A stretch of DNA of 64,000 nucleotides from assembly GCA_944989445.1 (NCBI GenBank), contig CALYLW010000315.1, forward strand, positions 186,001 through 250,000. The letters run 5' to 3'. This DNA is from Ampullaceana balthica (taxonomy: Eukaryota > Mollusca > Gastropoda > Lymnaeidae). Both the position numbers and the translations under genes were made by a program. The notes beneath the pieces are model-generated. The model was not told where the DNA came from. It searched no databases and saw only the letters and a program-made list of their open reading frames with translations. Positions 27,601 through 35,751 of this stretch are shown here, in pieces; the first letter of the stretch is position 1; each line of letters begins with the position of its first letter.

Positions 27601-30054
27601 CCTACAACCAGCTAGACTTATAATACAGTAAGACCTACATTAAAGAAAGACCTACAACCCAGCTAGACTTATAAGACAGTAAGACCTACATTAAAGAAAG
27701 ACCTACAACCCAGCTAGACTTATAATACAGTAAGACCTACATTAAAGAAAGACCTACAACCCAGCTAGACTTATAATATAGTAAGACCTACATTACAGTT
27801 AGGTCCTGATTACAAGAATGTTTTCTTTTTATTTCAAATGGAATGGTCAAGAAACGACGTTAGCAATAAGAACAGAAACATTGGTTTAATAACTTTGTTG
27901 GGAACGCATATTAACAGCCACAGTTACAATAATTATATTTGATATCATGTGCTGTTTGAGATTCTTCAATGAATACATTGTTATTCCAAATGTATTATTG
28001 TAAATACTGATCAGACCAAACTCATTAAATAATTTAAGAAAGCCTTCTCAGTTCAGTACATGATAATAATACAAAGTTCACATTTATTGTCTTACAATTT
28101 CATTTCTTTGCCTTTTTAAATCCCTTATATTAACTTCACTGTCTTGTCCTTCTGTCGTGGTCTCTGTCGTTCGCGGTCGGGCGGAAAAACAAAAGTAAAA
28201 AATGACACACTTCCCGTGATACCATCAACCTGAAATTTTGGTCATAGACTCGTGTCACCTAACAATGCATCGTATCAAAATTTCAGAATGATCGAATTTA
28301 CCGTATTTAAATTAATGCACTTTTAGTTTATCTCTATATAACTATGTGTCGCTGTCTGCTGTTGTTTACATTCACTTGTCACGCTGAGTTCAGTCCAGCC
28401 ATCGATGACCACACCCCCACTCCCCCCCCCTCCCCCCGTTTTTGCAGCAAAGGGGAGCTGAGTTAAGTCAGTTTCAGTCTGTAAATGTTTGATGTGTTTG
28501 AAAATAATCAATACTTTGAGTTCTGTCTCACATATAAGGGATTTATAGTCAAAAACTTTGTTTTTACTGGGTTGTTTAATTCATTGATTTTAAGCTTACT
28601 TTTTTAAAACAATATTACGACTAATTGTAATTTAACTTTCAAGAATTGAGAAATAAATGTGCAATGGAATAAATAAATTAAAATAAATGAATGGAAGGCA
28701 AGACATTCAAATTATGTTTAAAATTTTAAAAGTGAATGAAAAATGGATCCCTCACCTGTACATAGTAGGGAGTGGTCTCAAACAAACAAAAGAGATCACA
28801 AATTAGCGCCTCATTGCTCATCAGATTAGATGCAAATGTTAGAACCTCTGTACTTGACAATCCCTGTGGACATTCATTTGAAAACTATAAACTCTTTCAC
28901 AAATGCATCATCAGACATTGTACCTTCATGACAAATTTATTTAGAGATTGATACAATATAAAAATAAGATGAATGGCTTTTATAAATGATGACACAGTGT
29001 GGTGACCACCGTTTGGTACCTTCATCTCCCTAATATCAAACATCATCAGAGAAAGTTTGACATTCTCCAGTGACCACCTTTTGGTACCTTCATCTCCCTA
29101 ATATCAAAAATCATCAGAGAAAGTTTGACATTCTCCAGACAAACACACACACAAACACCATACAAAAACATTTATCAACTATTCTATTGTTCGATAAAAC
29201 CAATTTTGATAGGTACAGAAGGTGCAGGTTAAACATTTCAGATTCTCCTTGAATTCACTCAAACAACTACTGTGTGGTACAGAATAAACTTGTGGACAAC
29301 ATTTAGAGAGAAATTCATAAGACTCTTCTTGGCTTTTAGAATGACTCTAATGAAGTTAACAAAAGAAGACAATTTTCATTACAGTTTTAGTGATTAACAA
29401 TGAAGCAATGCAGCCCTTTTTGGTGGATGTGACAGTTTATGGATGAGGCTAAAGGATGAAACTAGTTTTCTTTGGACATATTAGTACTTTTTGCTAGCCA
29501 ATCTAGGATCCCCATTAGTTGTCACACAGGAAAGTCAAGGTCCAAGTCATTTTCAGTTGTGTTTACACTTTCATTGATATCCTCTCCTGATGCTCTCATT
29601 TTGTTGAGTTCCAAATCAGCTATTTCTCCTTCCACATTGAAATTACTATTCATCCAATAATTGAAATTTACAAGAACCAAAAACAAGTTGTCTACTTGTG
29701 TGTTTATACAATTCCATTAGTATTAGTGACAACAGCATTTTCAGCAGTACCCTTTCACAACTTTACTAGCCTGGTATCCTTAATGCTAGATTAAGGTCTT
29801 CTGAAATGATAAATTTCATCCTAAGTTCTCAGTCTATAATTCTATGTCTATAATTAAACAAAAATATCTGATTTACTTATTTATATCATAACATTCCCCA
29901 GTATAGTCAACTAAATATATGCATAGGTGTAAAAAAAAATTATAATAATCACCTTATACTCTGAGAGCCAGTCTTTAACTTCTCTGGTCAGCATCGTAAA
30001 ACTGGGCAGTGCAGCAGATCATGGAGTTGTGTATCTCATAATTGCTTCTTGCAC
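12557..30054 (-). CDS. FAM126: Hyccin (FAM126 family), first three coding exons; gene continues left of the window
   Basis: Hyccin is a subunit of the plasma-membrane PI4KA-TTC7-FAM126 complex that makes PI4P (family knowledge). Three minus-strand exons join in phase 0 to give 95 residues. The start [14 protein letters not shown] resembles the known start with its WLSEFK motif. The second exon has [20 protein letters not shown]. The third has [15 protein letters not shown] and the LIWLYL hydrophobic stretch, which match the family's EPVCHQLFEFYRS and LIWCYL. All visible junctions have GT donors and AG acceptors. The remaining two thirds of the protein was not found in 1-12556, so later exons are expected beyond the left edge. 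Introns are about 1.1 kb and 16 kb; the large one is packed with repeats. Codons are intact with no frameshift, so the gene looks functional. The symbol is the family name; invertebrates usually have one copy. Confidence 0.85.
12772..13230 (+). repeat. Dispersed family R, copy A (hyccin intron)
   Basis: It starts TTTAAATCCCTTATATTAAC, has a conserved centre around GATCGATCGAATGTACCG, and near the end carries the inverse motif ATAAGAGATTTAT followed by TTTTTACGGGTTGTTT. It is shared with 14333-14848, 18240-18560, 28117-28583 and 60452-61017. No coding capacity; probably a non-autonomous mobile element. Confidence 0.8.
13255..13490 (+). repeat. Dispersed repeat family G, plus copy
   Basis: It contains CTGCGCAGCCACGCAG, then AAAAAAATGGATGCTTTGCA, and CCTTAGAGTTAGAGGGAACA. 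It is colinear with 22245-22410 and, inverted, with 9845-10060. Confidence 0.55.
13491..14332. other. Unique sequence with a mobile-element-like end at 13596
   Basis: AGTGGCGTCACTAG at about 13600, followed 80 bp later by CTCCGAATCTGCCA, resembles 51266-51370, suggesting a shared decayed element. A near-duplicate of about 48 bp (CACACAGTGTGGTCCGC) lies at 13805-13885. No gene was seen. Confidence 0.4.
14333..14848 (-). repeat. Dispersed family R, copy B
   Basis: In plus coordinates it begins AAAAACCCGTAAAAAACCAA and ends GAGTTAATATAAAGGATTTA, the inverse of the family ends. It includes CGATCGATCTGAAATTTTGA and a (GCAA)n run at about 14770. Confidence 0.75.
14849..15407. other. No gene recognised
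   Basis: C-rich patches at 14970 and 15125-15180 and otherwise ordinary sequence. The open minus-strand frame here has a low-complexity composition and is not called. Confidence 0.35.
15408..15625. repeat. Compound tandem repeat built from a unit of about 21 bp
   Basis: Units such as TTGATGTCATGGTAACAACC and TTGACTTCATAGTAACCAGT alternate with GAGGTAATGGCGGCACAATC in a higher-order order that repeats between 15440 and 15615. Confidence 0.8.
15626..16345. other. AT-rich sequence then loose direct repeats
   Basis: From about 16000 to 16310 phrases such as ACAGTGACTGGTGGTCA, GTGTTGTTTA and AACAACTCTC recur at irregular spacing, suggesting a very old, decayed tandem array. No gene was seen. Confidence 0.45.
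16354..16612 (+). mobile_element. hAT-type MITE, same family as the MRPL10 intron copy
   Basis: A 259-bp element starts TAGGGGTGTACCAGATTT and ends with the inverse of CAGGGGTGTACCGGATTT. It is flanked by a perfect 8-bp duplication GTTTTCAT (16346-16353 and 16613-16620). The interior is rich in CCGGAGCCGGAT-like repeats. No transposase is present. Confidence 0.9.
17085..17400. repeat. 22-bp tandem repeat, about 14 copies
   Basis: The unit is close to GGGGCATAGCGGGGGTCATT AC, with many point variants (GTATAAGG, GTATGGGG). The array is G-rich. Confidence 0.85.
17401..18239. other. Unique intronic sequence, no gene recognised
   Basis: Contains a partial duplication of AAGGTTCGTGAGGC at 17716 and 17797. 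Nothing else is supported. Confidence 0.35.
18240..18560 (+). repeat. Dispersed family R, copy C (partial)
   Basis: Retains the conserved centre (CAGATCGATCGAATGTACCG, then TTTTTAGTTTATCTC) and the ACTCCAGCCCTCG and TTTCAGTCTGTAAATG blocks. Both family ends are missing or replaced. Confidence 0.7.
18603..18790 (+). other. Exon-like open stretch, function unknown
   Basis: A pyrimidine-rich tract ends in TTTTGACAG at about 18609, followed by an open frame reading [20 protein letters not shown] and [20 protein letters not shown] to a TGA at about 18795. It looks more protein-like than its surroundings, but a second frame is also open and no family is recognised. It lies on the strand opposite hyccin. 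Confidence 0.15.
18800..19360. other. No gene recognised
   Basis: T-rich, with degenerate G-rich repeats (GGGTGGGAG, ATTACA) at 18895-19110 that resemble a decayed minisatellite. Confidence 0.35.
19361..19630 (+). mobile_element. tRNA-derived SINE, copy 1
   Basis: The head GGTGGTCGAGTGGCACGC and GGGTTTGAGTCCCCG resemble tRNA A and B boxes. The body contains AATGCGTGGAACC and CCTGTGAACGCTGCC. The 3' tail is GACGCAATAATCTTCTGTAT, AGAAGGAGCGTCTG and degenerate GATAAGA repeats. It is shared with 35483-35751 and 55705-55971. Confidence 0.85.
20455..20600 (+). mobile_element. Possible second tRNA-like SINE
   Basis: GCGGCTGGATAGCGAAGTCA, then CACTCGCCTCACAAGC and CGTGGGATCTAGCAGCC, have the spacing of tRNA A box, anticodon arm (CAC-like) and B box, but the acceptor stem does not pair. 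No second full copy is in the window; TTGGATAGCGAAGTCAGTAG recurs at 23170. Confidence 0.4.
20601..21335. other. No gene recognised
   Basis: AT-rich sequence with A-runs at 20685-20705 and a C-run at 20720. Confidence 0.35.
21340..21430. repeat. 22-bp tandem repeat, about 4 copies
   Basis: The unit is close to CAAAGACAGGGTGTGGAAAG GT. Confidence 0.85.
21500..21725. repeat. Tandem repeat of about 38-45 bp, 5 copies
   Basis: Each unit contains GAAACTGTCACAATCTCTAT and TTGCAGTGCCGCTGAAT. Lengths vary because the CTGCAAT segment is optional. Confidence 0.8.
21726..22244. other. No gene recognised
   Basis: Ordinary sequence with a C-run at about 21990. No supported exon. Confidence 0.35.
22245..22410 (+). 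repeat. Dispersed repeat family G, plus copy
   Basis: CGCCGCGCAGCGGTTTGGAA repeats, then CAAAAATGGATGGTGTTCAA, TTTGCACACGAA and CCTTAGAGAGAACATTG, in the same order as 13255-13490. Confidence 0.55.
22411..22980. other. No gene recognised
   Basis: Includes TTTTGACGCCCCTG at about 22485, which resembles a hAT-type terminus, but the partner end was not found. Confidence 0.3.
22985..23215. repeat. 36-bp tandem repeat, about 6 degenerate copies
   Basis: The unit is close to TAAGACTCTAATAGAAGTGG TAGACCTGCAGTTATA, with deletions in several copies. Confidence 0.8.
23625..24225. repeat. 66-bp minisatellite, about 9 copies
   Basis: The unit includes GGTATATGAAGGTGGCCCTG, GTCCACCCAGCTCTGATGGG and TAGCTAACATTAGTCGGGG. 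Because 66 is divisible by 3, a minus-strand frame of 277 codons stays open (22-residue repeats with HQSWVDSG). There is no start context or flanking exon structure, so it is treated as non-coding. Confidence 0.9.
24226..25550. other. Intronic sequence, no gene recognised
   Basis: AT-rich with short ACC and AC runs at 24735-24780 and a triple TTTCTTTTATTACATGT repeat at 25500-25548. Confidence 0.4.
25555..26085. repeat. 25-bp tandem repeat, about 21 copies
   Basis: The unit is CATTCGCCATAGTAAACCAT AGATA. The central copies are identical; copies at the right edge vary. All three minus frames are open through it because the unit has few stops, and it is not coding. Confidence 0.97.
26086..26890. 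other. Intronic sequence, no gene recognised
   Basis: AT-rich with no exon or mobile-element end identified. Confidence 0.4.
26895..27580. repeat. Compound minisatellite with 51-bp and 34-bp forms
   Basis: CTTTATGTACAACAGGACCT and ACATTACAACCAGA are constant. The segment ATGATATAGCCAGATCT is present in some copies and absent in others, giving two unit lengths. Confidence 0.9.
27581..27795. repeat. 51-bp tandem repeat, about 4 copies
   Basis: The unit is AAGACCTACATTAAAGAAAG, ACCTACAACCCAGCTAGACT and TATAATACAGT. It adjoins and shares words with the preceding array, so it is probably derived from it. Confidence 0.9.
28117..28583 (+). repeat. Dispersed family R, copy D
   Basis: It starts AAATCCCTTATATTAACTTC, ends ATATAAGGGATTTATAGTC then TTTTTACTGGGTTGTTT, and has the complete set of internal blocks. 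It is the best-preserved copy here. Confidence 0.85.
28756..28863 (-). CDS. FAM126: Hyccin coding exon 2
   Basis: The exon is 108 bases (36 codons), flanked by a CCACAG acceptor and a GTGAGG donor, and is phase 0 at both ends. It encodes [20 protein letters not shown] followed by [16 protein letters not shown], an alpha-helical stretch corresponding to the N-terminal part of the hyccin fold. Confidence 0.85.
29003..29138. repeat. 68-bp tandem duplication
   Basis: Two copies starting TGACCACC, containing TTGGTACCTTCATCTCCC and GAGAAAGTTTGACATTCTCC, differ at only a few bases. It lies in hyccin intron 1. Confidence 0.9.
29139..29952. other. Rest of hyccin intron 1
   Basis: A minus-strand open stretch around 29530-29650 reads [20 protein letters not shown] and [16 protein letters not shown] before a stop. 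It looks like a decayed acidic C-terminus, but its family is not recognised. Confidence 0.25.
29953..30054 (-). CDS. FAM126: Hyccin exon with the start codon
   Basis: The ATG is at 29994-29992 and gives [14 protein letters not shown], followed by a GTGATT donor at 29952. A plausible 3' splice site (ATCCAG) precedes position 30054, so the exon probably carries about 60 bases of 5' UTR and an upstream non-coding exon may exist to the right. An out-of-frame upstream ATG lies in this UTR. The coding part is 29953-29994. Confidence 0.8.
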
Positions 30055-31301
30055 CTGGATATTTTTAACAAATTAATTAAAAAGCTATGGATTCATAAAA
30101 CACTGAACGCATAATCACAAAATTTATTATCTTATTTATCTTGATTATAGTAATAAACGTGTCAAAAATACTTTGGGACAAATTTTACCATTCAAATGAG
30201 GAGCAGAAATATGTGATTGGAAATATATATCTGTCAAAATCCCTAATACAGTGGGACCCACTTAACTCGAGCCCTGGTTAACTCGTCAGCTCTATTAAGT
30301 TGACGTTTGTTTTTGGAACCGCCAAATTCTCTCTTTGTCTTTGCATTTTTTCATCGGTTAATTCGGTTTTTTTAAGTCGCCGAGCCCTAATATTTCGAGC
30401 ACAAAAGAGTGCCAAATTTGCAACTTAACGTCGGTTAGCTCAATCCCCCTCTGTTCGCCTAGCAATACACTTTGGCATTTTTAGTTAAAAACAGTGTTGA
30501 CATCTCGCTTTCTTCGAGACTTCCGGCTATTGTGTGATTCTACGAGATTTCAATAAAAATTACCGGATGTTATTACTTTCAATTTGAATCCGTGTGTGAT
30601 TGAGTATGTATTCACAAGAGGTACTCGAAAATCGCATAAGGGGTCTTTAATCAGTCATTATTTCACTGTGCATGTTTTTTATTTTTATTAAACTTAATTC
30701 ATTTTCTGATGCATTAATCATTTTATTTTTTAAGATAACCGAATATCTTAAGAAAATAAAGGGTTGTATCGAGAATCGACGGTGGTTTTTATGTAATTAA
30801 ATAAAAAATTATTATTATTCTTTTAAAAGTTTGTTGTTGCTTTGTTACCAGTAAGATACGTGAATGTAACTAACACGTGCGTGACAGTGAAATCAAATCA
30901 TTTTCTTAATATTCTAGTATATATATAATATACTTGTCATCACTGTTGTAGGTCGAATTCTGATAAGGTCAAGGCCGCATTTGTTACTATTTGTATTACA
31001 AGTTACACGCATCATTTGATTGACGGAGGAAATTCGAGTGCGGTTTTATAGTGACAGATATCCTGCACGTCAAAAGCATTAAACTTAAAATTACCATATT
31101 TGATATGTTTTGTTATTTTTTAATTCGCCGATTCGACTGCCATTTCAAACACGCGCCATGAGGCGAGGCGAAAAACTTGACCTTTAACGCATGCGCAGAA
31201 CAATTATAAACTGGTAACTTTTTTTTTATTAAATGGAATCGAAACGACCACAGAGACGTAATCAAAGTCATTTACTTCTGCAAAAAAAAATATATATATA
31301 T

Positions 31302-31618
31302 ATTAGCGCTGTTATCGATTAATTTAAATTTAATCGTTAACTTTTGAAAAATTATCAATAAATTAATCTGTCAACAATTTTTTTTTCTGCCGGTCAACAT
31401 AAATTAATAAAATAAATTTTAATATTACGCGGGAGATGTGTGTACGTAAAAAAATATATATAAATTATTCTTAATTATTAATAATTAATTATTTATAACT
31501 AAAAAAAAGTTTTAAATATTATAAATATTTTCTAAAATTTTAATCGAATTTTTATCGATTAAAATTATTTTAATCAATATTTAATTGATAAAATTGTTAA
31601 TGATTAATTTCCGCAGCC

Positions 31619-31621
<3 letters not shown>
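31302..31621. mobile_element. AT-rich MITE nested in the pogo-like element
   Basis: The left end TTAGCGCTGTTATCGATTAA and the inverse right end TTAGGGCTGCGGAAATTAAT are related. The interior repeats ATCGATTAA and TTAATCG motifs. It is flanked by TA repeats. A matching end (AACAGCCCTAATATAT) occurs at 44936-44960. Confidence 0.6.

Positions 31622-31682
<61 letters not shown>
31621..31682. repeat. (TA)n microsatellite
   Basis: About 30 TA dinucleotides immediately beside the MITE end. Confidence 0.95.
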
Positions 31683-31687
<5 letters not shown>

Positions 31688-32140
31688 CCTGACTTGTCAA
31701 ACTTTTCCCGACTTTCAAGACCAGGGGAAAATTATTTTAAGAATTCCCGACTGAGTGGGAACCCTGGGTTATATTTAAATGGTCCTTAAAAATGATCGGT
31801 CTCAACCTTAGGAAAGAGTGAAGAAATATTAGGGTCCCGATATTCCGATACGATTCCGATTAATCGTCCCATCACTAACTAACCCACATCATGTATATAA
31901 TTATAAAGAAATTTCAAGCGCATGTTAATATTTTGCCGCCATATTGGTTTTCGTTTAACTCAATGATCGGTTATCTCTGCGCCATTTTTCATACCCCGAG
32001 GCCGTCGACGTAAGCGGGCCCCACTGTACTTATTATGTGGATCTTCTAAGCTTGCATGACAGCCCGATTGCTAGTGGTGTTTCTCAAATATATGCAACAC
32101 TGGGAAAAACTATCGAAAATTGAGCTATCAATCCATGCCT

Positions 32141-34973
32141 TCTATACTAATAAAAGGCAAAGCCCTCACTCACTGATTCATCACTAATTCTCCAACTTCC
32201 CGTGTAGGTAGAAGCATGAAACTTTGGGAAGTTGTCGAGTAGCCTCTCGCGACGAAAATTGGAGTAAAAGAATTTTTAAAATAACACTCATGGGGGCCGG
32301 GGGCCCAAAAACGTTTTTTTTCCTTATATGGCCTATATAAAATTTTAAAATCAACAATTCTCCTGTTTCCCGAGTAGGCAGAAGCATGAAACTTTGGGAA
32401 GTTGTTGAGTACAATCCCGCGATGGTAACGGGCGAAAAAATATTTAAATTATCACTTCCTGGGGGCCGGGGGCCCAAATAAAGTTTTTTCCTTATATGAG
32501 CTTTATAAAAACTAAAAATCACTAATTCTCCTACTTCCCGTGTAGGTAGAAGCATGAAACACTAGGTGGTTGATAAGCACACCTCCGCGATGGTAACAAG
32601 CGAAAAAAATATTTAATATAACACTTAATGGGGTCCGGGGGCCCAAATGTAGTTTTTTTCTTATATAAAAAAACTGACTCATCACTAATTCTCCAACTTC
32701 CCGTGTAGGTATTAGCATGAAAACTTTAGGGAACTTGCTGAGTACACTCTCTCAACGATAATTGGCGAATAAGAATTTTAAACTTCACACTGTTGGGGGC
32801 CCGGGGCCCAAAAACGCTTTTTTTCCTTATATGGACTATATAGAATATGAAATAACTAATTTTCTCATTTCTCGAGTAGGCAAAAGCATGAAACTTTGGG
32901 AAGTTGTTGAGTAAAAACCAGCGATAGCGACGGGAGGAAAAAAAATTAAATTATCACTTCCTGGGGGCCGGGGGCCCAAATGAAGTTTTTTCCTTAAATG
33001 AGCTATACAAAAACTAAAATTCACAAATTCTCCTATTTCCCGTGTAGGTAGAAGCATGAAACTTGGGTTAGTTGTTAAGTACACTTCCACGATGGTAACA
33101 GGTAAAAACAATATTTAAATTATCACTTAATGGGGGCCGTGGGGCCCAAATGTAGTTTCTTCTTTTATTAAAACAGACTCATCACTAATCTCGGATTTAA
33201 CGCGTAGGTAGAAGCATGAAACTTGGGGTAGTTGTTAAGTACACTTCCGTGATGGTAACAGGCGGAAAAAATATTTAAATTAACACTTACTGGGGGCCGG
33301 GGGCCCAAATGTAGTTTTTTTCTAATATTTAAAACTGAATAGTCACTAATTCTTCAACTTCACGTGTAGATAGAAGCATAAAACTTTAGGAAGTTGTTGA
33401 GTAGCCTCTCACGGCGATAATTAGAATAAAAGAATTTTAAAATTCAATTTCATGGGGGCCGGGGGCCCAAAAACGTTATTTTTCCTTATATGGGCTATAT
33501 AAAAATTTGAATATCACTAATTCACCCATTTCCCGAGTAGGCAGAAGCATGAAACTTTAGGAAGTTGTTGAGTACAAATCAACGATAGCAACGGGAGAAA
33601 AAAAATTAAATTATCACTTCCTGGGGGCCGGGGGCCCAAATGAATTTTTTTCCTTTTATGAGCTATATAAAAACTGAAAATAACAAATTCTCCTATTTCC
33701 CGTGTAGGTAGCAGCATGAAACTCTGAGTAGTTGATAAGTACACTAACGCGATGGTAACAAACGAAAAAAATATTTAAATTATCACTTACTGGGGGCCGG
33801 GGGCCCAAATGTAGTTTTTTTCTTATATAAAAAACTGACTCATCACTTATTCTACAACTTCTCGCGTAGGTAGAAGCATGAAACCTGGGAAAAGTTGTTA
33901 AGTAGCCTCTTGCAACGATACGTGGCGTAAAAGAATTTTAAAATTCACACTAATGGGGGCCGGGGGCCCAAAACCATATTTTTTCCTTATATGGGCTATA
34001 TTAAATTGACAAATAACTAATTCTCCTTTTTTGGGAGTAGGGCAGAAGCATGAAAGTTTGGGCAGTTGTTGAGTACACTTCCGCGATGTTAACAGGCAAA
34101 AAAATATTTAAATTATCAAATACTTAAGGCCGGGGCCCCAAATGAAGTTTTTCCTAAAATGAGCTATATAAAAACAGAAAATCACAAATTCTCATATTTC
34201 CCGTGTAGGTAGAAGCATGAAACTCTGAGTAGTTGATAAGTACACTTCCGTGATTGTAACAGGAAAAAAGAATATTTAAATTAACACTTACTGGGGGCCG
34301 GGGGCCCAAAAGAATTTTTTTTCTAATATTAAAAACTGAATCATCATGAATTCTCCAACTTCACGTGTAGGTAGAAGCATGAAACTTTGGGAAGTTGTTG
34401 AGTAGCCTCTCGCGATTCAAAGTGGCGTAAAAGAATTTTAAAATTCACTCTTATTGTGGCCGGGGGCCCAAGTAAAAGTTTTAAAAACACCACTTATTAC
34501 GGGCTGGGGGCCCGTATGCCATATTTTAACATTAGTTATATAAAAGGTAATTTAAAATGTGGCTACTAGGTAAATGGATGAAACAATGGCCAAATTTTGA
34601 TTTTAAAAATAAAATAAAATTATATAGGGTAATGAAATTCTAGCGTCTGTTCCTTTGAGGCCGGGACCCAAAATATTTAAAGGTTTGTTACCTTAAAAAT
34701 AATTTAAATAAATATAGTCACATTTCTCTATCATGACCTAGATTGAAATACTCAGACCTTATGAGATATGCACATCCTGCATCCATTTGCACGGGGCCCG
34801 TAATGTCATTTTAGTACCCATTTTATTTTACACGACCTTGACAAATATTGATAAACAAGTATATTAATCATGATTCAGACTGAAATCTATTGGTGTTTTG
34901 AATTGGTGTGAAACTGGTTTTCAACGCTTACTAAAATTCTAACTTCCGCAGCGGAGCGCGGGGATTTTGCTAG
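32141..34973 (+). mobile_element. Non-autonomous Helitron-like element with an internal higher-order array
   Basis: The 5' end TCTATACTAATAAAAGGCAA and the 3' end CGCGGGGATTTTGCTAG, with a short TTCCGCAGCGGAG hairpin just upstream, match Helitron rules (5' TC, 3' hairpin then CTRR). Insertion lies between T (32140) and T (34974), with no target duplication. There is no Rep or helicase frame. Most of its length is a 14-copy array of units of about 167 bp. Confidence 0.75.
32165..34500. repeat. 14-copy array of units of about 167 bp organised as trimers
   Basis: The word AGCATGAA recurs at 32213, 32383, 32551, 32714, 32884, 33053, 33213, 33374, 33546, 33713, 33874, 34046, 34213 and 34375. Each unit carries a GGGGGCCGGGGGCCC palindrome. 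Three unit types alternate: A has TTGAGTAGCCTCTCGCGA; B has CGAGTAGGCAGAAGC and TTGAGTACAA; C has TAAGTACACTTCC and CCCAAATGTAG. The order is ABC ABC C ABC ABC A, giving a trimer period near 500 bp. Confidence 0.88.
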
Positions 34974-35482
34974 TATATTATAAAATTTTGGTGAACAATG
35001 GCAAAACTCAATAACAATACAATAATTTAGTATACTTGACATACAAAGATAAATTTAGTATCATTGAATTAGAAATAATAAACTCTATACATATGTAAGT
35101 TTTGTTAATGAATAACTTACTTAAAATTTTAGAAAAGCATATTGAGGGTACATTTTAAAAAGTACTTTTACTTTTAGTGACAAAAGTTTTGATATGCGAT
35201 GACAAATTTTGAAAAAATATTTTAGGAAAAACTCAGACACTTAAAATGCCATAACCTTTTTTATACTAGTTAGCTTAGTTTACTTAGAATCACAAACATG
35301 GTATGAATAATTGAATTTGCAAAGATCTTTTATACAGCACAGTTTGATTGAGATCTTACTACATTTTTTTTTGTTTAAGTACCTTAGTAATAATGATCAG
35401 GTATAGCAATATAGGACTAAATGCAAATGACTTAAAGTTCAGACTAAAAAATTTTTTTAGAGTAGACTTAGCCTTAGCTGAA
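34974..35482. other. No gene recognised
   Basis: AT-rich unique sequence between the Helitron-like element and a SINE. Confidence 0.4.
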
Positions 35483-35751
35483 TCTTATCTTCTTATCTTA
35501 TCTATACAGACGCTCCTTCTATGCAGAAGATAATTGCGTCCACAGACCATGACAGATGATCTGTTGTCAAGTGATGCAGCGTTCACAGGCCACGGCTTTG
35601 TGGGTTCCACGCATTACCCAGCCGCCAGGGAGCTGGGTGACTCAGGGACGCCCTAGGCCCCGGGAACCAATCCTTGCCTTCACATGGATTCGAACCCGTG
35701 ACCATCGGTACGCTAGTCAAGCGCGCTGCCACTTGACCACCACGTCCCCTG
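35483..35751 (-). mobile_element. tRNA-derived SINE, copy 2
   Basis: Read on the minus strand: GGTGGTCAAGTGGCAGCGCG head, GGGTTCGAATCC B box, GGCGGCTGGGTAATGCGTGG body, and a tail GTGGACGCAATTATCTTCTG, AGAAGGAGCGTCTG, then GATAAGATAAG repeats. It is the most complete tRNA head of the three copies. Confidence 0.9.

Larger units (their letters stand above)
30249..32026. mobile_element. pogo/Tigger-like non-autonomous DNA transposon
   Basis: The left end CAGTGGGACCCACTTAACTC and the inverse of the right end CAGTGGGGCCCGCTTACGTC form imperfect terminal repeats. TA flanks both sides (30247-30248 and 32027-32028), as in Tc1-mariner/pogo insertions. The interior has no transposase frame and hosts an AT-rich MITE and a TA microsatellite. 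It lies just upstream of hyccin. Confidence 0.75.

Noticed and set aside
27099..27615. Frame with repeated ALCTTGP or DFMYNRT
   Set aside because: Translation of the compound minisatellite.
32184..33744. Several minus-strand frames with the phrase MLLPTRE and LGPRPPGSDN
   Set aside because: They are the translation of the 167-bp repeat units in the Helitron-like element; frames break between units.
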